Assembly (NCBI GenBank): GCA_045591315.1
Contig: JAZNSN010000017.1
Coordinates: 1-39,721 of the forward strand
Reading direction: 5' to 3'
DNA: 39,721 bases
Source: HGM04593 sp045591315
GTDB taxonomy: Bacteria; Bacteroidota; Bacteroidia; Bacteroidales; Bacteroidaceae
Shown: piece by piece, positions 23,531 through 31,991 of the stretch
How the letters are laid out: every line of letters starts with the position of its first letter
How positions within the stretch are numbered: position 1 is the stretch's first letter
Notes under the pieces: model-generated
What the model was told of the DNA's origin: nothing
Seen by the model: only the letters and a program-made list of their open reading frames with translations
The model's database searches: none
Position numbers and translations under genes: made by a program

Positions 23531-25393
23531 ATGAGTTTAACACAAAACATTTCAGCGCGTAAATTGCGTTATAATAACTTCAATCTGTCACATTGTCATG
23601 ATACCTCCGGACGTATCGGCAAGTTGATACCGGTTCTGGCTCTGCCGGTAGTAGCTGGTGATCTTGTGGACCAGAAGATAGAATTTAACATTCGATTGGC
23701 TCCGTTGTCAGCTCCGGCAATGGCACGATTTAATGTGCATTTTCATTCATTTTATGTGCCTTATCGTATTCTTACACCTCGCTCAGGTCAAGAGACTACA
23801 TGGGAAAAGTTCATCCTTTCAGTAGGTCAGCCATTGGAGAATGTTCCTCTGCTTCCCCACTTCATGACATCATATCCTTTGGTTATCTCTGACATGAGGT
23901 CGGCTGATATTGTTTCAAACGAAATGGATAATTACCTTTCTTTGTCAGAGGTTACCACTGGTTCTCTTTGGGATTATTTGAAGTTACCAATAACACCAAT
24001 GACTGCTTCGGATGACGATTTTTGGCATATTCCTCGTCGATATATTAATAATCCCGGTATTGTTGCATTTAATTTCTTGGCATATCTTAAGGTATGGAAT
24101 GACTGGTATCGTCGTGACCAGATAGAGGAAGAAGTCGTATTTCCACTTGACCTCGGTAGAATTGACTTAAATAATATGGATAATTCGGTTTATAATAAAC
24201 CTGAATTGCCGGAGAATGTAAGTACAGAATTTGATATTACAAAATTTGTTCATCATCTTCTGAAGCTTCGCACTCGTAATTATGAGCGTGACTACTTTAC
24301 ATCTGCTCTACCCGAACCACAATTCGGAGACGATGTATTCCTCGGTGGTGGTGACTTGTCAGCGTTGGCCGGTGCAAGCATATCGTTGAATGCTATATCT
24401 CCATTGCAAGGTAACGTCTTTCAGCGTCCTCCTTCGTATGATGGCTCTTTAGGAAGTTCTCCTGCATCATGGGATTATATAGGTTCTTCACCCGCTTATG
24501 CTACTCTTGCGCTCTCCGGTCCGGATGGTTACACTACTTATTTCGCTCCTCAAGTTCCCGAAGGTCAGAATGGATTGCAGTTTGACGTGGCATCTGTGAA
24601 TGGTTTGCAAGCCACACCGTTTTCTATTAATGAGTTGCGTCTTGCTATGCAGATCCAGGGAGTACGCGAAAAGATAAATCGCGGTGGTACTCGTTATGTT
24701 GAAATCATGAAGAGTATCTTTGGTGTTTCTGTATCTGACTTGCGACTGCAGCGTCCGCAATATCTCGGTGGCATAAAAGCACCTATCTCTATAGGAGCAG
24801 TATTGCAGACATCTGAAAGTGCTACAACTCCGCAGGGAACCTTGACCGGTCAAGGTGGTACCGTTGGCGGTCAGCGTGTTTTCCGTACGAAACGAATCTT
24901 TGAGGAAGCTGGTGTCATCATGACTATTATGAGTATAACTCCTCGCACCGGTTACGTTGGCGGTATTGAACGCCAATATCTCAAGTTCGACCCGTTGGAT
25001 TATTATATACCCGATTTCGACCACTTGGGCGAGCAAGAGACTTTGAGGGCAGAACTCTTTTGTGACTTCTCTGCACAGCAAGACTCGGAGTTTGAAGGTA
25101 AAGATTTGTTCTTGGGATATAATCCTCGTTATGAAGAGTATAAAGCAGTTTACTCTACTTGTACAGGAGAATTCCGCAATACTCTTGATAATTGGAACGT
25201 CTATAGAACATTCGACAGAGCTCCGGTTTTGTCACCTGAGTTCATTCATGCAGAGCCTGAGGACTTCGACCGTCTCTTTGAGTTTGAGAACATTCAGAAC
25301 ACATCGAACGAACATTTCTACGCTCAGATATACTTCGATATCAAGGCTAAGCGTCCGATGAGTAAGTATTCAACACCATTTACATTCTTCTAA
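23531..25393 (+). CDS. VP1: Microvirus VP1, major capsid protein
   Basis: The 620-residue protein is the F-protein homologue and builds the icosahedral capsid. Typical signs are the NISARKLRYNNFNLSH start, ...GRIGKLIPVLALPVVAGD..., FNVHFHSFYVPYRIL (capsid jelly-roll strands), the WNDWYRRDQ segment, and RGGTRYVEIMKSIFGVSVSDLRLQRPQYLGG in the C-terminal half (the last given as separate landmarks around residues 378-408). The start is ATG 23531; a TTG two codons earlier is in frame. Length is larger than phiX174 F and fits Alpavirinae. Confidence 0.95.
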   Translation: MSLTQNISARKLRYNNFNLSHCHDTSGRIGKLIPVLALPVVAGDLVDQKIEFNIRLAPLSAPAMARFNVHFHSFYVPYRILTPRSGQETTWEKFILSVGQPLENVPLLPHFMTSYPLVISDMRSADIVSNEMDNYLSLSEVTTGSLWDYLKLPITPMTASDDDFWHIPRRYINNPGIVAFNFLAYLKVWNDWYRRDQIEEEVVFPLDLGRIDLNNMDNSVYNKPELPENVSTEFDITKFVHHLLKLRTRNYERDYFTSALPEPQFGDDVFLGGGDLSALAGASISLNAISPLQGNVFQRPPSYDGSLGSSPASWDYIGSSPAYATLALSGPDGYTTYFAPQVPEGQNGLQFDVASVNGLQATPFSINELRLAMQIQGVREKINRGGTRYVEIMKSIFGVSVSDLRLQRPQYLGGIKAPISIGAVLQTSESATTPQGTLTGQGGTVGGQRVFRTKRIFEEAGVIMTIMSITPRTGYVGGIERQYLKFDPLDYYIPDFDHLGEQETLRAELFCDFSAQQDSEFEGKDLFLGYNPRYEEYKAVYSTCTGEFRNTLDNWNVYRTFDRAPVLSPEFIHAEPEDFDRLFEFENIQNTSNEHFYAQIYFDIKAKRPMSKYSTPFTFF

Positions 25394-25394
25394 T

Positions 25395-25781
25395 ATGGCA
25401 GTAAAGAAAGAAAAGACAATCCGCAAACCTCGCGTTCACCGCGATTGTCATTCGCAGAAACCTCTGCATATACCGAACGCAACCACATCACTCCGAACGA
25501 TCCTCGACCGCACCGGTTCCGGCTTGCCTGTTAACGCTCGCGTTGCAAAGCATGTTCCATTACCGCCTGACGGTGAAGATATGAACGACTTCGAGAAAGG
25601 TACTGAAGAATACATCGACCTTGTAGATGTTCAACAGCTCGATGAACGTATTAAAGCTGAACAGAAGAAGAAGTATGAAGAACAGCAGAGGAAGCGCGAA
25701 GAAGAGAAGCAGAAAGCATTGGATGACATGGTTAATCAGCGCGTAGCGGAAGAACTCGCTAAGAGTTCACCCCCTATATAA
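25395..25781 (+). CDS. VP3: Probable VP3, internal scaffolding protein
   Basis: 128 residues beginning one base after the VP1 stop. The first half is basic and proline-containing (RKPRVHRDCHSQK, PLPPDGEDMNDFEKG); the second half is a highly charged helix (residues about 80-115, E/K/Q/R-rich). Size, charge and place suit the internal scaffolding protein (phiX174 B counterpart). The assignment is by position and composition rather than a clear motif. Confidence 0.7.
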   Translation: MAVKKEKTIRKPRVHRDCHSQKPLHIPNATTSLRTILDRTGSGLPVNARVAKHVPLPPDGEDMNDFEKGTEEYIDLVDVQQLDERIKAEQKKKYEEQQRKREEEKQKALDDMVNQRVAEELAKSSPPI

Positions 25782-25805
25782 TAAGAGGTCGGATGACCGA
25801 ATGAA

Positions 25806-25841
25806 AGATGGACGGCTCTAAGTCGTCCATCTTGTATTTTT
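25806..25841 (+). terminator. Terminator after VP3
   Basis: The first hairpin of the array (9-bp stem, 9-base loop) is followed by TTGTATTTTT, the form of an intrinsic terminator, 25 bases after the VP3 stop codon. Confidence 0.7.
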
Positions 25842-26214
25842 CATGGCGCCTCGAAGGCGGTTCCATGAAAATGAGACGTGAGCCGTTCGGGCTTTGAACG
25901 GCTCATGTAGCCCCCGGCAAGGGGAAGTTGCCGAATCGCTCTCGGCAATATTCGGCAACTGACAGAAAGATTTTCTGTCAGCAAGTTACGTGTTTCATAG
26001 CATAGCATTCCCGGCTTGCGTTAGGTGAATTTCAATTCACCTACGAGAGCAAGCAGATGCGTTGTGGCAAGTGACGAAGTTCACTTGCCACTGAATAGCG
26101 AAACTTCAGTCAAAGTGCTGGATTCGTTTTAAATGAAGCGTAGCGTAATGATTAACGAATACGGCAAAACTTTCGGAAGTTTGTAGCGTTCTTCCGGCCG
26201 TTAGGCCGGAAGAA
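25806..26214. repeat. Array of nine hairpins in the phage non-coding region
   Basis: Consecutive inverted repeats, stems given by position: 25806-25814/25824-25832 (9 bp); 25838-25846/25863-25871 with an inner CGCC/GGCG; 25879-25888/25896-25905 (10 bp); 25926-25935/25951-25960 (10 bp); 25959-25968/25972-25981 (10 bp); 26022-26030/26035-26043 (9 bp); 26064-26074/26081-26091 (11 bp); 26167-26172/26177-26182; 26189-26199/26204-26214 (11 bp). Nearly all are perfect. In single-stranded phage DNA they would all fold. They probably include the complementary-strand origin and packaging structures. Confidence 0.88.
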
Positions 26215-26228
26215 ATAAAATTTTTTTT
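26189..26228 (+). terminator. Second phage terminator
   Basis: An 11-bp perfect stem (TTCTTCCGGCC with GGCCGGAAGAA, 4-base loop) followed by ATAAAATTTTTTTT. It would stop read-through before the small ORF next to attR. Confidence 0.8.
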
Positions 26229-26281
26229 AAATATCTTTTGTTTTTTGAAGTTGATTATTTACTTTTGTAAAAAATATTAAT

Positions 26282-26374
26282 ATGTATTACGGTACTTATA
26301 GATTCATTCGCATGATATTGAAGATAATTTTTGCAGCTATAATGTTGTTTGCATTATGGTACTTCAAATCATAA
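26282..26374 (+). CDS. 30-residue phage membrane peptide next to attR
   Basis: The ORF MYYGTYRFIRMILKIIF, then AAIMLFALWYFKS, is basic followed by one hydrophobic helix. It starts 54 bases after the second terminator's T-run and its last five bases lie inside the 21-bp repeat, so integration and excision preserve its stop codon. It may be a small toxin-like, lysis or superinfection peptide; there is no direct evidence and it may not be expressed. Confidence 0.4.
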   Translation: MYYGTYRFIRMILKIIFAAIMLFALWYFKS

Positions 26375-26390
26375 TATTTATTATCATTCA
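26370..26390. repeat. attR: right 21-bp repeat with dif-like core
   Basis: Identical to 20745-20765. On the host side it is followed after 5 bases by the stop codon of the PEGA/FISUMP gene. On the reverse strand the host part here supplies the XerC arm (TGAATGATAA) of the reconstructed empty site. Confidence 0.85.
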
Positions 26391-26395
26391 TCCAT

Positions 26396-28618
26396 CTATT
26401 TTACTACAGCAACTGCACGCACGCGATAAGCATAATGACGAGAGAAGTAAGAAAGGTAAATACCAGCATACATATTCACGTACCAGTGGTAATATGCTTC
26501 ATTTTCTGTGCTACTCCAATAAAAGTGATCTGAAAAGGAATTTGCAATGCTCATATAATCATCAAAGTATTTCCCAAGAAAACTATTTATATCATCTATA
26601 TTATTATATATCATTAGCAGTTCAGAACAAGAAGGCAGGTACCATTGCAGCTTGTCATAGCTGTTTACCTTATAGTTCCATGCAGCCGCAGCCGCAGGTG
26701 CACCCACACTTCCTTTTGACTGCTCTATAATTGCTTTTGTATCACTGTAGCCGGTTGTAATAAAGGATTTTTCAATTTTAGAATACTTATAATTCTTTAC
26801 TCCAACGAAATCAAAAAGCTGTCCACCGAAACTTAATTTATAATCACCATCCACTGGATCCTGGCAATCCATTGCTGCAATAATGAATTCATGACCATCC
26901 TCATTAATAGAGACTCCAAGTTGGGTATACTGGGATTTCTCATTTTCGACAAGTGCATCCCACTGTTTACCAGTGAAGTAAGCTATAGAACGATTATTAT
27001 TGTTGACACATGCGATGCACAAGAGTTCATTGGGGTCACGAAGTTTTGATATATCGCTTACAGGACGTACACTTTTACCATTGTAACGGTCCATCCAATC
27101 TGCGTTTATGCCTTCTTCATATGAGAAAGTAAAAGCACTTTTAAATTCACCATGAGATGCACTCCAACATGTAGCACTCCAATAACCGGCTGCAGGCAGA
27201 AAGATGCTGTTACCATTCTTCTTGCTCTGGACCTCATAACCGTTCTTGCCGTTACGGGATGTCCAGGTCCAAGTGCAATATTTCAGCAGTTCCTCAAATT
27301 CATCCCTTGTGGGCATACGCCAACTGCCGCCCCAGTTCTTGCGAGCTGCATCGTATTGGGAATTGCCGGAAATATCGCTAGGAAGATTTCGCTTTCTATA
27401 GGTTTTGCTATTACTTGCATCATAACTGCTTTTGGTTTCTGTCTCGCCCCAGGCATAATAATTGCCATACTCTTCTGGCGCATTTGCACCTACATTGCAC
27501 GTTGCCCAAAGGAGGCCGCTTGGCAAGCCCAAATCAACATATTCGTGGCCATTGACTGTGCCATTACCGCCTGATGAAGCGGTTGTTGCCTGTCCTCCAT
27601 ATGTAGATTTGGCAGTTTCCTTTAGTTCTGCAAATAATTTTTTAGCTTCTCCTTCGGCCAGTTCAACCGTATAGCTCTTCGATTCATAACCGTTTGCACG
27701 CAATTCAACGGTATGCTTCCCGGCAAGCACCTTGAATATGTCAGGGGCGTTGCCAATATGCTTACCATCGACATAGACACTGCCATTCACAGCATTACTG
27801 CTTACATCGAGCGATGCGTACATGGGTGTAGGCATCGGCAAGTCTATACTCCTGTCCTCTCCGCTAACAACGACAAGAGTATATATAGCATTACGGTATC
27901 CAGGCTTCACTGTTTCCACCAGATATGTTCCGGGATTTAGGCGGCCGCTCCATGAGCCGTTGCCTTTGGACTCGCTGTTCACCTTTATCTCAGCACCTTG
28001 TGCCTTTAGTGTAACATCGGCAAAATTGGGTTTCAGAGATATGTCCAGTTGTTTCTTCTCACGCCCTATTTCCACACTACCCTCCTCCATGCTGTATAAT
28101 GGAGCTTCTACACGATAGGTGTGCATGCCATAAGGGAGGAATTTCTGCAACAGGCCATCTCTCACGTTCTCCAGCATTCCGTCTATATGCACTACGGCAT
28201 TGGCCGGGACAATCCTCATCACAAGATAATGGCCGCCTCTGTCCTCACTATGTATTACGATGGTGTTCGACGGCAGAACCATTCTGTATGTGGCCTTTGA
28301 CTGCAGACGCTGCTCAAAGGAGTAGTTCAGGACACCTAAGCTGCTGTGCCGTATTGTCACTTGCCGGGTACCGGAAGGAACATAGAAGAGCAGCTCGCCC
28401 GTCTTCTCAACACGTTTGATGTTGCCGTCTATTTCATATTCCTTGTCGGTGGTTACAAGACGTATGAGAGCACAAGGGTCGTCATTGGCATCCAGTACAG
28501 GAGAAGCAGATGCTGTGGCATCGTTCATGACAATGCCGAAAGACTCCACACGTATGTTCTGGGCATATATTGAAAAGGAAAACAGTGACAGTATAAAAAG
28601 GATAAATGCTCTATTCAT
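26396..28618 (-). CDS. Secreted PEGA/FISUMP surface protein with DGR-like variable C-terminus
   Basis: The 740-residue protein starts at ATG 28618, which gives a clean signal peptide (1-19); an in-frame ATG eight codons upstream is possible. Three PEGA-like beta repeats (about 130-175, 200-245, 268-320) are followed by a FISUMP/C-type-lectin-like domain (about 358-525: VDLGLPSGLLWA, YYAWGE, WRMPTRDEFEELL, SVRPVSD). A second, related domain of the DUF1566 type runs to the end (WYLPSCSELL, YWSSTENE, RVRAV). Such lectin folds are typical ligand-binding surface modules and the usual target fold of diversity-generating retroelements. It is separated from the tubulin operon by a strong hairpin. The prophage begins 5 bases after its stop. 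Confidence 0.85.
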   Translation of the reverse strand: MNRAFILFILSLFSFSIYAQNIRVESFGIVMNDATASASPVLDANDDPCALIRLVTTDKEYEIDGNIKRVEKTGELLFYVPSGTRQVTIRHSSLGVLNYSFEQRLQSKATYRMVLPSNTIVIHSEDRGGHYLVMRIVPANAVVHIDGMLENVRDGLLQKFLPYGMHTYRVEAPLYSMEEGSVEIGREKKQLDISLKPNFADVTLKAQGAEIKVNSESKGNGSWSGRLNPGTYLVETVKPGYRNAIYTLVVVSGEDRSIDLPMPTPMYASLDVSSNAVNGSVYVDGKHIGNAPDIFKVLAGKHTVELRANGYESKSYTVELAEGEAKKLFAELKETAKSTYGGQATTASSGGNGTVNGHEYVDLGLPSGLLWATCNVGANAPEEYGNYYAWGETETKSSYDASNSKTYRKRNLPSDISGNSQYDAARKNWGGSWRMPTRDEFEELLKYCTWTWTSRNGKNGYEVQSKKNGNSIFLPAAGYWSATCWSASHGEFKSAFTFSYEEGINADWMDRYNGKSVRPVSDISKLRDPNELLCIACVNNNNRSIAYFTGKQWDALVENEKSQYTQLGVSINEDGHEFIIAAMDCQDPVDGDYKLSFGGQLFDFVGVKNYKYSKIEKSFITTGYSDTKAIIEQSKGSVGAPAAAAAWNYKVNSYDKLQWYLPSCSELLMIYNNIDDINSFLGKYFDDYMSIANSFSDHFYWSSTENEAYYHWYVNMYAGIYLSYFSRHYAYRVRAVAVVK
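26426..26494 (-). other. Possible diversity-generating retroelement variable region
   Basis: These 23 codons between YWSSTENEA and RVRAV contain 20 ending in T or C, including every Ala, Gly, Ile, Leu, Ser and Arg codon. That is what adenine mutagenesis of AAT/AAC template codons gives (NNT/NNC). The three exceptions are ATG, GTG and TGG. It is followed by a GC-rich CGCGTGCGTGCAG stretch, similar in place to an IMH. No reverse transcriptase or template repeat is in the window. Confidence 0.5.
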
Positions 28619-28655
28619 AGCAACACAAACAATAGGTTTCATTTAACGGTAAAGT

Positions 28656-28707
28656 TATATAAAATATTTGGAACAGCAGAACTCTGCTGTTCCAAATATT
28701 TTATATA
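28656..28707. terminator. Strong hairpin ending the tubulin operon
   Basis: A perfect 25-bp inverted repeat (28656-28680 with 28683-28707) with a 2-base centre; GC-containing core GGAACAGCAGA and AT-rich outer part. It lies 14 bases after the stop of the 266-residue gene and 37 bases before the start of the PEGA/FISUMP gene. Confidence 0.82.
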
Positions 28708-28721
28708 GTGCACTGGGGCTA

Positions 28722-29522
28722 TCAAACACCCTCAGCTTCCATGAGCGCATCGAGGTCCTCTGGCTCTGCATCGAGTGTCTGGCCTAATACCTCAGGTGCG
28801 ACAGATATGTTCAAACCGCCCATAAGAGCCTCCTGAGCAGCAACCTCTTCGGGAGTAAGCTCACGGCTTGTGGTAGTGTCGAGTTTAGTGATGAAACAGC
28901 ACTTGGAGAGAGACTTCAGCTGCTCCTCGTTCCATATACCGAGTGTAGATGCATCGATAGCACCCTCTTTCATAGCCTTCCACTGCTGATACTGCTGACG
29001 GCGAACGGCTGCAATCTCCTTAATCTCAGAACCGCAACCCTGCATGATTTTTGGTCCCGATTTAAGATATTTGCCGTAGGACAGTGCCTTAATGCCCAGA
29101 CCTGGCAATGCTGTTGTTGCCGCAGCTGTCAGAACACCGATATTTGCAATATCGAGTACAATGCCGGCACCTTCCTTGATTGCTTCAATCAGCTGCCATG
29201 TAACAGCACCGCGAGTAAGATATGCACCTGAAGCATCCTCCATGTGGGCCATAACATAATCAGCACCATTAATTCCACGCAATGTGTCGGTCTTGAATGT
29301 ATAGGTATGCATATTCTCAGCAACAACCTTCGTCTTGTTCCAAATGGTGTCGCAGCTTAACAAATACTGGTCAAAGCTGTCATTTCCTGTCAGTTCGGGC
29401 ATAACCCACTCGAATTTCTTCTTCTCTTTCTTCTTGCCGTTCTTCTTTTGAGCATCCGCGCTAACCGGAAGCATCATAATGACTGCAAGCATTGCAACCA
29501 TCACTTTTGTCAATGTCTTCAT
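28722..29522 (-). CDS. Secreted protein of unknown function, 266 residues
   Basis: Signal peptide 1-24 (ADA-Q), then a strongly basic segment of Lys (26-36), a central region with a hydrophobic helix (about 117-147, GAGIVLDIANIGVLTAAATT) that could insert in a membrane, a Gln/Arg-rich helix (RRQQYQQWKAM) and an acidic C-terminus. Four Cys are present (57, 163, 208, 209). I do not recognise the family. Last gene of the probable tubulin operon. Confidence 0.7.
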   Translation of the reverse strand: MKTLTKVMVAMLAVIMMLPVSADAQKKNGKKKEKKKFEWVMPELTGNDSFDQYLLSCDTIWNKTKVVAENMHTYTFKTDTLRGINGADYVMAHMEDASGAYLTRGAVTWQLIEAIKEGAGIVLDIANIGVLTAAATTALPGLGIKALSYGKYLKSGPKIMQGCGSEIKEIAAVRRQQYQQWKAMKEGAIDASTLGIWNEEQLKSLSKCCFITKLDTTTSRELTPEEVAAQEALMGGLNISVAPEVLGQTLDAEPEDLDALMEAEGV

Positions 29523-29563
29523 AGTTTTTTAATTTAATATTATACTAATAATGTTATGTTTAA

Positions 29564-30961
29564 TCATGGAACGAGCTCCACATCAAGTGTCTGTGTCACG
29601 TACTCGATAGAATGTGAGCGGCTCTCTCCCTGGAAATAGAGATACTTGCATTTTTCGCGTAGCGTTATCGAGTATTTGCCGCCTTGCACTGTACCTACTT
29701 TCTTCAGGTTATGTTTCTTCACACCACCGATATCGTCTATATATACATTCGAAGCGTATATATCTATATCGACAGGGAAAATCCAACCGTCACCTGCAGA
29801 AACGGTTCCCTTGATAACCGGATATTCAACTGTAGATGATGGGTGCTTCATATATTCGGCATCTATCTCGCTCAACAGTTTGGAATAGTACTCCATTTCG
29901 GGGAACTCCTCTACCAATGCACGCAGACGCTTGCGTTCAAAATTAAGGTATTTCCATACATTGGGCGATTCGAAACCCTCGTCCGCAGCTACCTTGCGCC
30001 AACGCTCGTCGGCCTGGTTTATGGCATTTGTATGGTTACGTATCTTCTTGAACTTGTTTGCGTGTATCTGATGAGCCTCCTTCTTGTCAACAGGGCAATG
30101 CAAGTGCTTGCTCGCAGCTTCGTATGCATCGGCTACGGCAGCAAAAAATGCGCTTGTAGTCTCTTTCTCATAGCCGGCTTCCTTCTCCTGGGCAATAGCA
30201 AGCACCTCTTCGTATGTCTCACTGTTTGCCTTTACCACCATATACAGATATGAGGTACGGCCAACGAGTTCATCCTGCTTGACTTCGACACTGCTGAAGT
30301 CGGAGGAGCTTATCTCGAATACAGCATTGCCTGTGACATCGTTCTTGCTCTTGGTCTCAGGGGCAAGATTGAAGACGATTGCATAGTCCTTCTGCTCGCC
30401 TATCGTCTCGGCTGATGCCTTCATGTTGCAGTTGCTCAACGGAACAGGGTTGCCGTTATCGAAACATACGACACCATTGCATGAGATGGTAAGATTGGTA
30501 AATGCCGACATGAAGGTAACCTTAGCTACTTTAGCATAAGGATATACAGCATCCTTCTCACGGTTTACGGCAATGTTTATGCGTTCGTTGTATTTACCTT
30601 CATACACCTTTCCCTTGTACATTGTGAGCGGAACTGTCTCCTGCCCCATAGGCAAACGCAACTGCAATTGCGTCTTCATGAAATCATCATCATAATCCTC
30701 CGGGAATGTGTATTCTATAGTGTATTTGTAGTGCCCGTTGCTTTCAATGCTCCTTACTCCCTTCTCTACACCTGCACTATGCGACATTATGAGATTGTCG
30801 CAGTTCGATGTAATTGTAATGATAACACCGTCAGCAGGAGCAGCCTTGGCCTTGTTCTCTACCGGTGGCACAAGAACCGTATTGTTATCCTGCGCGTTTG
30901 TCTTTCCGACGGCAATGAATAGCAGAAGCGATAAAAGGGTTATCTTTTGTAACTTCTTCAT
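29564..30961 (-). CDS. Secreted protein of unknown function, 465 residues
   Basis: Signal peptide 1-23 (TNA-Q). The first half is beta-rich (two possible immunoglobulin-like segments, with TITSNCDNLIMSH and LTISCNGVVCF forming similar strands around residues 50 and 157, so an internal repeat is possible). The middle (about 250-375) is helical and charged, perhaps a helical bundle; the C-terminus is again beta-rich. No catalytic motif seen. It is 11 bases downstream of the NTF2-like gene. Confidence 0.7.
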   Translation of the reverse strand: MKKLQKITLLSLLLFIAVGKTNAQDNNTVLVPPVENKAKAAPADGVIITITSNCDNLIMSHSAGVEKGVRSIESNGHYKYTIEYTFPEDYDDDFMKTQLQLRLPMGQETVPLTMYKGKVYEGKYNERINIAVNREKDAVYPYAKVAKVTFMSAFTNLTISCNGVVCFDNGNPVPLSNCNMKASAETIGEQKDYAIVFNLAPETKSKNDVTGNAVFEISSSDFSSVEVKQDELVGRTSYLYMVVKANSETYEEVLAIAQEKEAGYEKETTSAFFAAVADAYEAASKHLHCPVDKKEAHQIHANKFKKIRNHTNAINQADERWRKVAADEGFESPNVWKYLNFERKRLRALVEEFPEMEYYSKLLSEIDAEYMKHPSSTVEYPVIKGTVSAGDGWIFPVDIDIYASNVYIDDIGGVKKHNLKKVGTVQGGKYSITLREKCKYLYFQGESRSHSIEYVTQTLDVELVP

Positions 30962-30972
30962 AATTATTCTGA

Positions 30973-31971
30973 TTATAGGTCAATAACAAAGTCTCCAGGT
31001 GTAAAGACTTCTTCTTTTGCAATAGGCTGTGTCTTCTTTTCGTCCATCCAATATGGCTGCCATGTACGTACGTGTATCTGCACGTTGTCCTTGTCGCGGA
31101 AATCCCACAACAGGAAAAGGTAGCCGTCATCGCTGTATCCACGGCTGTTTGAATACTTTTGACGCACTGTAACGCCATAGAAGCCCTCCATCTGCGGATT
31201 CGGATGCTTGACAACCTTTACGTCCTCAAAAAGTACATTTATCCAACTGTTGCTTGCAAAGCTCCTTTTAAGATTACTGATATACTGCTGCTTGTTCTGC
31301 TTCTTGTATGTAACCTTATTGTATGATATGCCCATTCCGTCAGTCTTCTTGACTTTTGTTACCGTACCGGTAATGATGAGAGCGTCCTCGCTGAAGATGT
31401 TCTCCAGGAATACTATATCCTTCTCGTTATATGCTGTACGGAACTGCTCTACATAGGAAAGAATCTGCTGACGACGGCTGACCTCTGTTACGGTCTTGCC
31501 CTTCTTCATCACATTCTGATAGACATTTGTGCTAAGCGTAAAGTTGAAACGTGTTATTTTGCCAGTAGCGTCAAAGTTTATGACAGCCTCCTGATATTCA
31601 TCATCGAGAGTCTCGCCCTGAGGCTTTATCATCAACGGAATCTGACGTACCTGATAAGTGTTGCCTACAGTAAGACAAGACTGCACAACCTCACTGTCGT
31701 CGCAATAGAAATGGACATTCTCCCAAAGAGCTGCAAGACCGCTGACAGCACCGTCAGAAAGGCCCAGGTTTACCAGGTTCAATGCACGGTTATCATTGTA
31801 TGCGGCATTTATCTCGGTAAGCAACCGGCTTGCCGACCTCTCCATTTTAGCTTTCAGAGCGTCATTATACAGGCCATCTACAATCTCCAATTTAACTCCT
31901 TCCTGTGCTTTAACGGTAACAATCGCAAAAAAGCAAACAGCAACCATCAGCCAACGTAATAAACTTCTCAT
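30973..31971 (-). CDS. Secreted protein with a possible NTF2/SnoaL-like domain, 332 residues
   Basis: Signal peptide 1-22 (VKA-Q). The region from about 165 to 325 (ILSYVEQFRTAYNEKDIVFLENIFSEDAL pattern: helix then FLE..FSEDA, followed by strands ending in YLFLLWDF) fits a cone-shaped NTF2-like fold. The N-terminal part has repeated LLTEIN.AY and LNLVNLGLS helices. No catalytic residues are evident. It lies between two other unknown secreted proteins in the operon. Confidence 0.7.
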   Translation of the reverse strand: MRSLLRWLMVAVCFFAIVTVKAQEGVKLEIVDGLYNDALKAKMERSASRLLTEINAAYNDNRALNLVNLGLSDGAVSGLAALWENVHFYCDDSEVVQSCLTVGNTYQVRQIPLMIKPQGETLDDEYQEAVINFDATGKITRFNFTLSTNVYQNVMKKGKTVTEVSRRQQILSYVEQFRTAYNEKDIVFLENIFSEDALIITGTVTKVKKTDGMGISYNKVTYKKQNKQQYISNLKRSFASNSWINVLFEDVKVVKHPNPQMEGFYGVTVRQKYSNSRGYSDDGYLFLLWDFRDKDNVQIHVRTWQPYWMDEKKTQPIAKEEVFTPGDFVIDL

Positions 31972-31991
31972 AATATTCTATTTTATATTTT

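Larger units (their letters stand above)
20745..26390 (+). mobile_element. Integrated Microviridae prophage (Alpavirinae/BMV type)
   Basis: A 5.6-kb unit (5,625 bp from the start of one 21-bp repeat to the start of the other) encodes the microvirus set: VP2, a J-like DNA-binding peptide, VP4 with an HUH motif, VP1 and a probable VP3, all on the plus strand. It has no integrase. The 21-bp repeats at its ends contain a dif core, so host XerC/XerD is the likely recombinase, as proposed for Bacteroidetes microvirus prophages. Its genes are more AT-rich than the host genes, and all frames appear intact, so it may be inducible. Confidence 0.93.

Noticed and set aside
20745..26390. A phage integrase or excisionase gene
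   Set aside because: No tyrosine or serine recombinase frame exists in the unit; the dif-like ends explain integration by host XerC/XerD.
26356..26730. Plus-strand ORF of 124 codons across attR
   Set aside because: Antisense to the PEGA/FISUMP gene, starts inside the phage end and reads like a shadow frame.
26396..28642. DGR reverse transcriptase or template repeat in this window
   Set aside because: No frame has reverse transcriptase motifs, and I found no AAC/AAT-rich copy of the RVRAV-flanked sequence on either strand.
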